Assembly (NCBI GenBank): GCA_963738365.1
Contig: CAVTWH010000008.1
Coordinates: 186,001-250,000 of the forward strand
Direction: 5' to 3'
Origin: CAVTWH01 sp963738365
GTDB taxonomy: Bacteria; Actinomycetota; Actinomycetes; Mycobacteriales; Micromonosporaceae
Length of the DNA stretch: 64,000 nt
The stretch's first letter is position 1, and every line of letters starts with the position of its first letter. Below the pieces are notes generated by a model, which saw only the letters and a program-made list of their open reading frames with translations, searched no databases and was not told the DNA's origin. Both the position numbers and the translations under genes were made by a program. Of this stretch, positions 7,640-15,266 are shown in pieces.

Positions 7640-9514
7640 TCAGGCAGCGGTGCAGGTGATGGTCGGTGTCGACGGGCTGCCGTTGGCCAGGAAGCCGAAC
7701 GTGGTCGAGCCGGACGCCGGCAGGGAACCGTTGAACGAGACGTTGCCGACCGTCACGGCGGAACCGTTGGTGGTCAACGCGCCGTTCCAGATCTGGGTGA
7801 TGGTCTGGCCGCTGGCCAGGGTCCACCGGGCCGTCCAGCCGGTGATCGCAGCGCTGCCGGCGGTGACGGTCACCTCCCCTTGGAAGCCACCCGACCAGGG
7901 TGATCCGATGGTGTGGTAGCTGGCGCTGCACGCCCCCGTCACCGGCGGCGCGGAGGACGGCGGCGCGGACGACGGCGGCGCGGACGACGGCGGGACCGAC
8001 GGCGGAGCCGACGACGGCGGGACCGACGGCGGCGGCGAAGACGGCGGCGGGCTCGGGTCGTTGGCACCGAACTGCCACCAGTTGAGGTTGAACAGGTAGC
8101 TGCTGCCGCCGGTGAACTTCAGGTAGAGGTCGTGGGTGCCGGTGGCGCCGCTGACCGGGCAGGAGACGGTCGTCCAGACTTGCCAGCCGCCGGTGCCGGC
8201 GACCGTGCAGGTGCCCAGGAGTGTGCCGGTCAGGCTGTCGCGGTGGAGTTCGATTTTGCCGCCGGTGGCGCCGGAGGCTACCCGGGCGGTGAAGGAGCTG
8301 GCGCCGGTGGCGAAGTTGACGCCTTTGATTTTGATGTTGTCGCCGTTTTCGATCCAGCCGACGTTCATGCCGCCTTCGCTGGCTGGTTCGGTTTCGACGC
8401 CGTTTTCCCAGGCGATGGTTTCGGCTTCTTGGCGGATGTAGGGGTTCAACGTGCCGATTTGGGGGGCGCCGGTGGTGGTCATGTTGATGGTGGGGATGGT
8501 GCCGTCGGCGTTGTAGGTGAACTTTTCCACGGCGACGGAGCGGGTGTAGCCGCCGCCGCCTGGGAGGGCGCCGTTGTGGTAGAAGAAGTAGGAGCCGCCG
8601 TTGAAGTCGATGACTCCGGGGTGGTTGGTGAAGCTGCTGCCTTGGGTGGGCATGACGGTGCCGCGGTAGGTCCAGGGTCCCAGTGGGCCGGTGGCGGTGG
8701 AGTAGCCGATGAATTCGGAGCAGCATTTGGCGGCGAAGACGTTGTAGTAGATGCCGTTGCGTTTGTAGACCCAGGGTCCTTCTTCGAAGAGGGTGGGTCG
8801 GTTGGCGTCGCCGGTGCGGGTGCCGAAGCCGGTGGTGGTGAGGGTGATTTTGGTGGGGCTGCCGGTGTAGCTGGTCATGTCGGTGTTGAGTTTGACGTAC
8901 CAGAGGTCGGGGTTGGCCCAGTAGAGGTAGGCCTGGCCGTCGTCGTCGATGAAGACGGTGGGGTCGATTTCGCCGTTTTCGACGAGGGGGTGGCCGAGGG
9001 CGTCGGTGAAGGGGCCGGTGGGGCTGGTGGCGACGGCGACGCCGATGGCCATGCGGCCGGTGGCGCGGTCGGTCATGGGGACGTACCAGTAGAACTTGCC
9101 GTTGCGGTAGATGGTTTGTCCGGCCCAGGCGTTGGAGCTGGCCCAGGTGAAGCTGGCGAGGTTGAGGGGGGAGCCGTGGTCGGTCCAGTTGACCATGTCG
9201 GCGGAGGACCAGACTCGCCATTCCTTCATGGTGAAGTAGGTGGAGTTGTCCTCGTCGTGGCCGGTGTAGAGGTAGACCCGGCCGTTGTAGACCAGTGGTG
9301 CCGGGTCAGCGGTGTAGATCGTCTGCACGATCGGGTTGTCCGCCCGGGCAATCGCGGGGAACACCACCACGGCGCAGACGACGGCCAGCACCAGGGCGAT
9401 CGCGCGCCTGACCCGGACGTACGCCGGCGTTGCCCGGCCTGTCGGGGACGCCGACCGCGCAGCCCTGGTCCGGCGCAGCCGGATCAGCACGCCCGAACGG
9501 GACGGATCCTTCAT
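7640..9514 (-). CDS. Secreted GH43 glycosidase with CBM6 and CBM2
   Basis: A 624-residue secreted enzyme. A long basic N-terminus precedes the signal hydrophobic core and an ARA cleavage site (about residue 58). Residues about 60-355 form a five-bladed GH43 domain. The catalytic candidates are the Asp in IYTADPAPL, the Asp in EIDPTVFIDDDG, and the Glu in LFEEGPWVYK. A CBM6-like domain follows (IRQEAETIAW to NLNWWQFG, about 365-490). A Ser/Pro linker comes next, then a CBM2 from about 525 to the end. The start at 9514 has AAAGGACGAGG upstream. It probably acts on arabinan or arabinoxylan with the GH51-like enzyme. Its GH43/CBM6 segment is less GC-rich than its neighbours. Confidence 0.85.
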   Translation of the reverse strand: MKDPSRSGVLIRLRRTRAARSASPTGRATPAYVRVRRAIALVLAVVCAVVVFPAIARADNPIVQTIYTADPAPLVYNGRVYLYTGHDEDNSTYFTMKEWRVWSSADMVNWTDHGSPLNLASFTWASSNAWAGQTIYRNGKFYWYVPMTDRATGRMAIGVAVATSPTGPFTDALGHPLVENGEIDPTVFIDDDGQAYLYWANPDLWYVKLNTDMTSYTGSPTKITLTTTGFGTRTGDANRPTLFEEGPWVYKRNGIYYNVFAAKCCSEFIGYSTATGPLGPWTYRGTVMPTQGSSFTNHPGVIDFNGGSYFFYHNGALPGGGGYTRSVAVEKFTYNADGTIPTINMTTTGAPQIGTLNPYIRQEAETIAWENGVETEPASEGGMNVGWIENGDNIKIKGVNFATGASSFTARVASGATGGKIELHRDSLTGTLLGTCTVAGTGGWQVWTTVSCPVSGATGTHDLYLKFTGGSSYLFNLNWWQFGANDPSPPPSSPPPSVPPSSAPPSVPPSSAPPSSAPPSSAPPVTGACSASYHTIGSPWSGGFQGEVTVTAGSAAITGWTARWTLASGQTITQIWNGALTTNGSAVTVGNVSFNGSLPASGSTTFGFLANGSPSTPTITCTAA

Positions 9515-9540
9515 GAGCCTCGTCCTTTCGAATTGCCGGC

Positions 9541-9560
9541 GAATGTTACCGCTAACATTC
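9541..9560. promoter_or_regulatory. LacI-type operator upstream of the GH43 gene
   Basis: GAATGTTACCGCTAACATTC has 8-bp perfect arms. The core differs by one base from the TGTTAGCGCTAACA palindrome, a common operator form for LacI-family regulators in actinomycetes. It lies 27 bases upstream of the GH43 start, where a bound repressor would block transcription. Confidence 0.65.
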
Positions 9561-9983
9561 TGGGTGGGAGTTCTCGACGAGCGGTCAGTGGATTTGGGGT
9601 TGACGCAGACTGCGCGGCCGCGACAAGGCGCAGGGCGGCGCGTTTTCCGAGGCTGTCAGACGTCCGTGAGATCTTCAAGGCGAGGAACGGTCATCCCGGA
9701 CCCCGCTGCCCCTGCTGGGCTACACAGCCGCTGCTGCGGCCCTGCTGAAGTGCTCAAACGTTGCCCGGCTGCGACTGCGTCGGCGCGCTTGTGGCGCAGG
9801 TGCCCATGAAGGTTTCGGCCGCCGGGGGACGACTCGGGGTCGCGCTGAGACATAACATCTCTTCAATTGGTGAATGCCGCAACATTGTCGGTTCGCGCCG
9901 TCGCTGCCGCTGTTTCGATGAGCTGCTCGGGCGCCGCAGGCACTCTCGTGCCAGCGTCCGGACAGAGATTGCGGTGCTGCGGG
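9561..9983. other. Stretch without a recognisable gene; probable left edge of the island
   Basis: About 420 bases between the GH43 operator and the broken HTH gene. All frames here give compositionally random peptides. I looked for a copy of the tRNA-Lys 3' end that would mark the left attachment site and did not find one. The boundary of the mobile island is placed near here only because mobile-element remnants begin immediately to the right. Confidence 0.35.
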
Positions 9984-10223
9984 TCAGGCGATCCGACGGA
10001 GGTCGTTGCCGTAGTCGAAGATGATCCGCATCCGTGCCCCCAGCGCCTGTGCGTATCGGCTCAGGGTCGCGACTTCGTTCACGTCAAGGTCACCGTTCTC
10101 GATCTGGCTGATCCGACCCGGCGTGACGCCCACGACGTCGGCAACCTGGCGTTGGGTAAGGCCGAGCCGCCTGCGTTCCTGACGGTCCCCCCGCTCCAGC
10201 GCGGGCCTCGGCCCCGACGAAGC
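9984..10223 (-). pseudogene. Remnant of an XRE/HigA-type antitoxin gene
   Basis: Reading the minus strand to the stop at 9984-9986 gives a helix-turn-helix, LTQRQVADVVGVTPGRISQI, followed by a tail ending RMIIFDYG-like (…ARMRIIFDYGNDLRR). This is the layout of HigA/XRE antitoxins. No ATG, GTG or TTG precedes the HTH in this frame. The preceding N-terminal-like peptide (HLGAEVAELRRG) lies in another frame and would join at a run of six C at 10187-10192, so one indel there is likely. No intact toxin gene is next to it. It is either a decayed toxin-antitoxin remnant or a sequencing error. Confidence 0.5.
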
Positions 10224-10423
10224 TCAGCCACCTCGGCACCAAGGTGCGGCAGACGAGCTGCGTCGCTCCCCGTCGACCACTGAAGCGGTTCGCGATTGTG
10301 GAGGTTATTTGCTCGTAACCAGCAAGTGGGCCGGAGGTATCACTATGCGAACCACATCGCCACGGTGGCCGGTGACCCGATCGCCCTACGTTTTCCCAGG
10401 TCAACGTGGCCTGGTGGTGCCCA

Positions 10424-11111
10424 ATGACCCCGACACGTGTCGCCAGCAATGTGAGCACGGCGGCTGTCGCCATCATCGCCGCGTGGTCGTCATGGAGCCA
10501 TATGGTGCATGTTGCCCTGCGATTCGGTGAGCGTCCGGAAGTCGCGTTCGTGCTGCCGTTGTCGGTAGACGGCATGCTCATCGTCGCCTCGACCGCGATG
10601 GTCGAGGACAAGCGGCACGGGCGACGGGTGCGCTGGTCCGCCCGGATCGCGTTCACAACCGGTGTCGCCGCCAGCGTCGCCGCGAACATCGCCGCCGCTC
10701 ACCCGTCGGTGGGCGCGCGGATAGTGGCGGCCTGGCCAGCTGTCGCGCTGCTGTTGGTCGTGGAGATCTTGTCGTGGACCCGTCGGCCCGGAGCTGCCAT
10801 CGGATCGGAACCGGGGGGGAACGGGCGAAGGTCATCGTCAGACTCCGTCGCCGCAGATTTTGAAGGAGTCGCCCCCTGCGGCCGGCAAGCCAGGTCGGCA
10901 GACTCCGACGTCCGTCCCGGGCCCCGCAGCCTCCCGGCCGGATTCCGCGCGAGCGGCTGACGTCGTGGCTCGGATCCGAGCCGAACGTCCAGACGCCGCG
11001 TACGCGGACCTCGCCGCAGCGGCGGGCGTGTCGGAGCGGCACGTCCGCCGGATCCTGTCATCCGATGCCGACCATCGCTCACCGGCCACGCTGCCAACTC
11101 GACCGTCGTGA
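10424..11111 (+). pseudogene. DUF2637 (SpdB-type plasmid-spread) gene, frameshifted
   Basis: From ATG 10424 the frame encodes four hydrophobic segments and the DUF2637 hallmark (HMVHVALRFGERPEVAFVLP, then DGMLIVASTAMV). This family includes the SpdB membrane proteins that spread conjugative elements within Streptomyces mycelium. The expected C-terminal HTH (VVARIRAERPDAAYADLAAA, then GVSERHVRRIL) is in a different frame and ends at 11111. The two parts would join at a run of seven G at 10813-10819, so a one-base slip is likely. It marks this region as derived from an actinomycete integrative or conjugative element. Confidence 0.7.
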
Positions 11112-11213
11112 TGATCGACCAACTGGCCGGAGGGCCACCCTGGCGACATTCATCCTGTTGTGAGTTTGATCGTCACCCTCATGGCCTGGAGACAGGAAGG
11201 TGCCAGTACTACT

Positions 11214-11227
11214 ACCGTACGTACGGT
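11214..11227. promoter_or_regulatory. 14-bp palindrome just upstream of hsdR
   Basis: ACCGTACGTACGGT is a perfect palindrome that ends 16 bases before the preferred hsdR start at 11244. Placed between the likely promoter and the start codon, it could bind a dimeric regulator of the restriction operon. It also argues against longer starts at 11160 or 11181, which would put it inside the coding region. Confidence 0.4.
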
Positions 11228-11243
11228 GACAGCGATCTACGGG

Positions 11244-13691
11244 ATGCGCGAGGACGAGACGTGCCGGGCGTTCGTCATACCCGCCCTTGAGACTTCCGAC
11301 TGGACGAGCGAGCAGATCCGACCACAGTTTCGGATCAACGAGGGGCGTCTGACGCCCACGCCCAAACGGCACGCCCAGGATGATCCCCTGATCGCCGACT
11401 ACGTGTTGGAGTACGCACCGGACGTCCCAATCGCTGTCGTGGAAGCCAAGCGGTATCGCATCGACGCCAACGACGGTGTGGAGCAGGCCCGCCGGTATGC
11501 CGCGAAGCTCGGGCTCTCCTTCGCCTACGCCACCAACGGCCGCAAGATCGTGGAGATCGATTACAGCGGCGCCGCTCCGACCATCCGCGACATCGACCGG
11601 TTCCCATCCCCGGAGGAGTTGTGGGCCCGCTATGTCGCCGACCTGCAGGCAGACTCCGAGGTCGGGCGGGAGCTACTGAAGGCGCCCTACGACCACACGC
11701 TGCGGAACTCGGACAACACCGCCAAACGCCCGCGCTACTACCAGCGGGTGGCGGTTGCCCGTACGCTCGCGGCCATCGTTCGTGGCCAGAAGCGCATCCT
11801 GCTGGTGCTGGCCACTGGGACCGGGAAGACCATGGTGGCGCTCCAACTTGTCGCCAAGTTGCATCGATCCGGGTGGGTGGAGGGGCGCAAGCCGCGGGTG
11901 TTGTATCTGTCGGACCGTTCGATGCTCGTCGACGACCCCAAGGACAGGTACTTCCTGCCGGTCTTCGGCCCAGACGAGGTACACAAGATCAGCGGCGAGC
12001 CCGTCCGTGGCCGCAAGATCTACTTTGCTCTGTACCAGGCGCTGGAGAAGGGTGACGAGGAGGAGTTGTTCCGCCGCTACGAGCCGGACTACTTCGACCT
12101 CGTGATCGTCGACGAGTGTCACCGGGGCAGTGCCCGGGACGAATCGCAGTGGCGCCGCGTGTTGGAGCACTTCGCCCCGGCGACACAGATCGGTCTGACG
12201 GCCACACCGATCAACAAGAAGGACGCGGACACCCTCGACTACTTCGGCGACCCCGTCTACACCTACTCGCTGGCCGACGGCATCGAGGACGGCTACCTCG
12301 CTCCCTATCGGGTGCGCCGGGTGCGGCTCAACGTGGACATGGAGGGCTACCAGACCGCCCCGGGGCAGCTGGACCGGTTCGGAAACGAGATCCCGGAAGG
12401 GGTGTATGGCCCCAAGGACTTCGAGCGGGTCATGGTCATTCTTGAGCGCACGGAGGCGGCGGCGCAGTACCTGGTCGACTTCCTGCGCTCGACTGCGGAA
12501 GACGGCAGGCACGGCAAGACCATCGTGTTCTGCGAGAACAACGACCACGCCGCACGCATGCGCACGGCCTTGTTCAATGCGGCCTCCGAGGAGGTTCGCA
12601 CGCGCCATGAGTACGTCGTGCGCATCACCGACGCCGACGGTCCGCACGGAAGGGCGTGGCTGGATGAGTTCCGTAAGGACGACTCCGACGAACCGGTGAT
12701 TGCGGTGACGTCGAAGCTGCTCAACACCGGTATCGACCTACCGGCGGTACGCAACATTGTGTTGTTTCGCCGGATCGGCTCGATGCCTGAGTTCAAGCAG
12801 ACCATCGGCCGCGGCACCCGTCTGTGCCCCGAGATCGGCAAGGGCTCGTTCGACATCATCGACTTCGTGGAGGCCACCCGCCTGTTCAACGACCCGGGAT
12901 TCGACGGCCCGCCGCTGCGGGTGGTCCGCGACACCGCCAACGAGCAGGGACAACTGCTGGACAGCCAGCCCGAAGCACCCGATGGCGGTGATGCTGATCC
13001 GGATACCGTGACCGAGCCGGAGGCCGAGTACACCCAGGCTGACGGCGGGACCTTCGATGCGCAGCGATTGGACGCAACGGTGGACGACCCCGACGAGGTC
13101 GACCGCATCCGTTCCCGCGGCAACCGGTACGTGGTCAACGGCGTCCAAGTCTACAAGTGGGGTGAACGGCGCTACCAGCTGGACACGGACGGCCGGACGA
13201 TGAGGCTGGTGACCATCCAGCAGTGGGTCCACGACCGCGTGCTGGAACTCGACCTGGCGCCGGACAAGCTGCGGGCCAGCTGGGCCACAGCCAAGACCAG
13301 ACGTGAGCTCATGGCCATCCTGCAGCGGGCCGACATCGACGCCGAGGAGCTGCCCACGGAGTTCGGCAGCCCGGACGTCGACCCGATCGACCTGCTCCTC
13401 AACGTGGCGTGGGGGCTGCCCCTGGTCAGCCGCGAGGAACGGCTGTACCGCTTCCTGCACGAGCACCGGGAGTTCCTGAGCGCCTTCCAGCCGCAGGCCC
13501 GGCAGGTGTTGGACGAGATGCTGCTGAAGTTTGCCGAGCACGGCTCGCCTCAGCTCAAGCCGGAGACCCTCGCGGTCCGCCCGTTCACCGACATGGGCTC
13601 GGTGGTTGAGCTGGCGACCCGGTTCGGCGGGGCGGCGGCGCTGCACGAGGCCATCGACGACCTGAGCCGGCGGCTCCTCGAGGCTTCCTAA
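11244..13691 (+). CDS. hsdR: Type I restriction enzyme, R subunit
   Basis: An 815-residue motor/nuclease subunit that translocates DNA and cleaves unmodified DNA as part of an HsdR2M2S complex. The N-terminal nuclease site is visible as an upstream Asp and VVEAKRYR (PD-ExK type). The SF2 motor has Walker A LATGTGKTM, Walker B VDECHRGS (DECH), a TATP motif III and an IGRGTRLCPEIG motif VI. The C-terminal part is the usual helical assembly region. ATG 11244 is preferred over upstream GTG/ATG codons because of the palindrome before it, but its ribosome site is weak. It is the first gene of the hsdR-abiEi-abiEii-hsdM-hsdS group. Confidence 0.88.
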   Translation: MREDETCRAFVIPALETSDWTSEQIRPQFRINEGRLTPTPKRHAQDDPLIADYVLEYAPDVPIAVVEAKRYRIDANDGVEQARRYAAKLGLSFAYATNGRKIVEIDYSGAAPTIRDIDRFPSPEELWARYVADLQADSEVGRELLKAPYDHTLRNSDNTAKRPRYYQRVAVARTLAAIVRGQKRILLVLATGTGKTMVALQLVAKLHRSGWVEGRKPRVLYLSDRSMLVDDPKDRYFLPVFGPDEVHKISGEPVRGRKIYFALYQALEKGDEEELFRRYEPDYFDLVIVDECHRGSARDESQWRRVLEHFAPATQIGLTATPINKKDADTLDYFGDPVYTYSLADGIEDGYLAPYRVRRVRLNVDMEGYQTAPGQLDRFGNEIPEGVYGPKDFERVMVILERTEAAAQYLVDFLRSTAEDGRHGKTIVFCENNDHAARMRTALFNAASEEVRTRHEYVVRITDADGPHGRAWLDEFRKDDSDEPVIAVTSKLLNTGIDLPAVRNIVLFRRIGSMPEFKQTIGRGTRLCPEIGKGSFDIIDFVEATRLFNDPGFDGPPLRVVRDTANEQGQLLDSQPEAPDGGDADPDTVTEPEAEYTQADGGTFDAQRLDATVDDPDEVDRIRSRGNRYVVNGVQVYKWGERRYQLDTDGRTMRLVTIQQWVHDRVLELDLAPDKLRASWATAKTRRELMAILQRADIDAEELPTEFGSPDVDPIDLLLNVAWGLPLVSREERLYRFLHEHREFLSAFQPQARQVLDEMLLKFAEHGSPQLKPETLAVRPFTDMGSVVELATRFGGAAALHEAIDDLSRRLLEAS

Positions 13692-13750
13692 TACTGAACG
13701 TTAGTTTCCAGCAATCACTTGGTGTCAAACTAAAAATATCTTTCAGTATT
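13690..13750. promoter_or_regulatory. AT-rich promoter region with nested inverted repeats (abiE control region)
   Basis: This is the only clear gap inside the restriction operon and is strikingly AT-rich. An outer pair AATACTGAA (13690-13698) and TTCAGTATT (13742-13750) encloses an inner pair TTAGTTT (13701-13707) and AAACTAA (13727-13733). AbiEi antitoxins are known to repress their own promoter by binding two inverted repeats. This layout therefore fits autoregulation by the gene that begins at 13773. Confidence 0.6.
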
Positions 13751-13772
13751 TCGACGGTGCTATGGTGTTCCG

Positions 13773-14372
13773 GTGCTTCGCGACCGTACTGACACCAAGG
13801 CGACCCTCTGGCGAATCGCGAGTGGGCAACGGGGCTTCTTCACCGCGGCGCAGGCACGCGAGGCGGGGTACTCGTACCAGGCGCAGCGGTACCACGCCCA
13901 GCGCGGCAACTGGACCCTCGTCGACCGGGGCATCTACCGCTTCCGCGAGTTCGACTCCCTGCCCGGCGGCGAGGATGACCACCTGGTGCGCTGGGCCCTG
14001 TGGAGCAAGAACCGCGCCACCGTATCGCACACCACCGCGTTATCCGTTCATGACCTGGGCACGGCCAACCCCTCCGAGATCCACCTCACCGTTCCGCCTG
14101 GCTTCCGGCAGAAGGACAGCACGGTGATCCTCCATCACGCCGATCTCGCCGGTGACGAGCTCGAAGAACGAGACGGGTACCGCGTCACCACCCCGGTCCG
14201 CGCGATCGTCGAATGCGCTGCCTTGCGGGTGGATCAGGATGTGCTGGATTCCGCCGTCGTCGAGGCTCTCGATCGAGGGCTGACGACTCGCCGGAACCTC
14301 CTGCACGCCGCCCAGCGGCTCGGCGCCCGAGCAGAACTCGGCGTCGAGCGAGCACTGCGGGAGGCGGCGTGA
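13773..14372 (+). CDS. abiEi: AbiEi-type antitoxin / winged-helix autorepressor
   Basis: A 199-residue protein of the type IV AbiEi antitoxin family. The N-terminal part (IASGQRGFFTAAQAREAGYS to RGIYRF) is the AbiEi winged helix that binds DNA. The C-terminal part (ATVSHTTALSVHDLGT to VRAIVECA) is the antitoxin domain. GTG 13773 is the start that keeps the winged helix intact; the nested inverted repeats lie just upstream. The stop overlaps the GTG of the next gene, which is typical of co-translated antitoxin and toxin. Confidence 0.8.
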   Translation: MLRDRTDTKATLWRIASGQRGFFTAAQAREAGYSYQAQRYHAQRGNWTLVDRGIYRFREFDSLPGGEDDHLVRWALWSKNRATVSHTTALSVHDLGTANPSEIHLTVPPGFRQKDSTVILHHADLAGDELEERDGYRVTTPVRAIVECAALRVDQDVLDSAVVEALDRGLTTRRNLLHAAQRLGARAELGVERALREAA

Positions 14373-15265
14373 CCGGGCGCTACGGCAGCGCGGCTGCGCT
14401 GCGCCGGGCCTTAGAAACACGGCTGATGCAGGAGGCGAACGACAGGAGTACGGATCTGACCCGGCGCCGTCGACTGGTCGTCTTCGATCGGGTCGCCGCC
14501 CGCCTCTCCGCCGACCCGACGGCCGGCTGGATCCTTAAGGGCGGGGCCGCACTGGAGTTCCGGCTACATAACAGGGCACGGGCCACCAAGGACATGGACC
14601 TTGCAGTCTGTCCTGACGGGGATCGAGGGCTCGACGCCGACTCCGTACGAGAGCGGCTCATCGATGCGCTCGCGCGCGACGAGGACGGTGACGGTTTCCT
14701 CTTCCAGGTGTCTCCTGCAGTCCCGCTAAGGGCGGACACAGCCGGCCGCGGCGGCTGGCGCTTCTCCATCGAGAGCCGGCTGGCAGGAAAGACCTTCGCG
14801 ACCGTACGTATCGACGTTGTGGCGCGAGGCGAGGAGATCAGCCGGACCGAGCGTGTTCCCCTTCCCAACACGCTGGTGTTCGCCGGAACGCCGCACCGCG
14901 ATATCGAGGCCGTTGATCGCCGCCAACACTTCGCGGAAAAGGTCCATGCGTTGACCCGCGACTATGGCGATCGGCCCAACACCCGAGTCAAGGACCTCGT
15001 GGACCTGTTGTTGCTCATCGAAAACGGGCTGGCGGCAGATGCGGCTCTGACCGACGCTGTCCGGCACGTATTCGCCGTACGGGCGACACACCCAGTACCG
15101 GACACACTTCCCGACCCGCCGCCGATCTGGGCCGAGACCTATCCCGAACTGGCCGACGGCCTAACCGAAACGCCGCCGCGGCTCGACGTCGCCCTGCACC
15201 TGGTACGCGACTTCTGGTTTACGGCACTGGCCAGCGGCGAAACCCAAGCGAAACAGAAAGACTGA
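14369..15265 (+). CDS. abiEii: AbiEii-type nucleotidyltransferase toxin
   Basis: A 298-residue nucleotidyltransferase toxin of the AbiE abortive-infection system. Known relatives block growth by adding nucleotides to tRNA or similar targets once the antitoxin is lost. The motif ILKGGAALEFRL, followed by TKDMDL, gives the G-G and D-x-D features of the MNT fold that hold metal and NTP. HFAEKVHAL and RVKDLVDLLLL are later family blocks. GTG 14369 overlaps the antitoxin stop. Only one base separates its stop from hsdM, so toxin and methylase are probably on the same transcript. Confidence 0.82.
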   Translation: MTGRYGSAAALRRALETRLMQEANDRSTDLTRRRRLVVFDRVAARLSADPTAGWILKGGAALEFRLHNRARATKDMDLAVCPDGDRGLDADSVRERLIDALARDEDGDGFLFQVSPAVPLRADTAGRGGWRFSIESRLAGKTFATVRIDVVARGEEISRTERVPLPNTLVFAGTPHRDIEAVDRRQHFAEKVHALTRDYGDRPNTRVKDLVDLLLLIENGLAADAALTDAVRHVFAVRATHPVPDTLPDPPPIWAETYPELADGLTETPPRLDVALHLVRDFWFTALASGETQAKQKD

Positions 15266-15266
15266 G

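Noticed and set aside
7960..8045. Short tandem repeats in the GH43 gene considered as a CRISPR or regulatory array
   Set aside because: They encode the Ser/Pro linker between CBM6 and CBM2 in frame. There are no spacers of uniform length.
9561..9983. Left attachment site of the island
   Set aside because: I compared this stretch by eye with the tRNA-Lys 3' end and found no convincing repeat, so no coordinates are given.
13690..13750. Nested inverted repeats considered as an hsdR terminator
   Set aside because: The arms are AT-rich and separated by long loops, there is no terminal T run, and the promoter of a known autoregulated family starts here.
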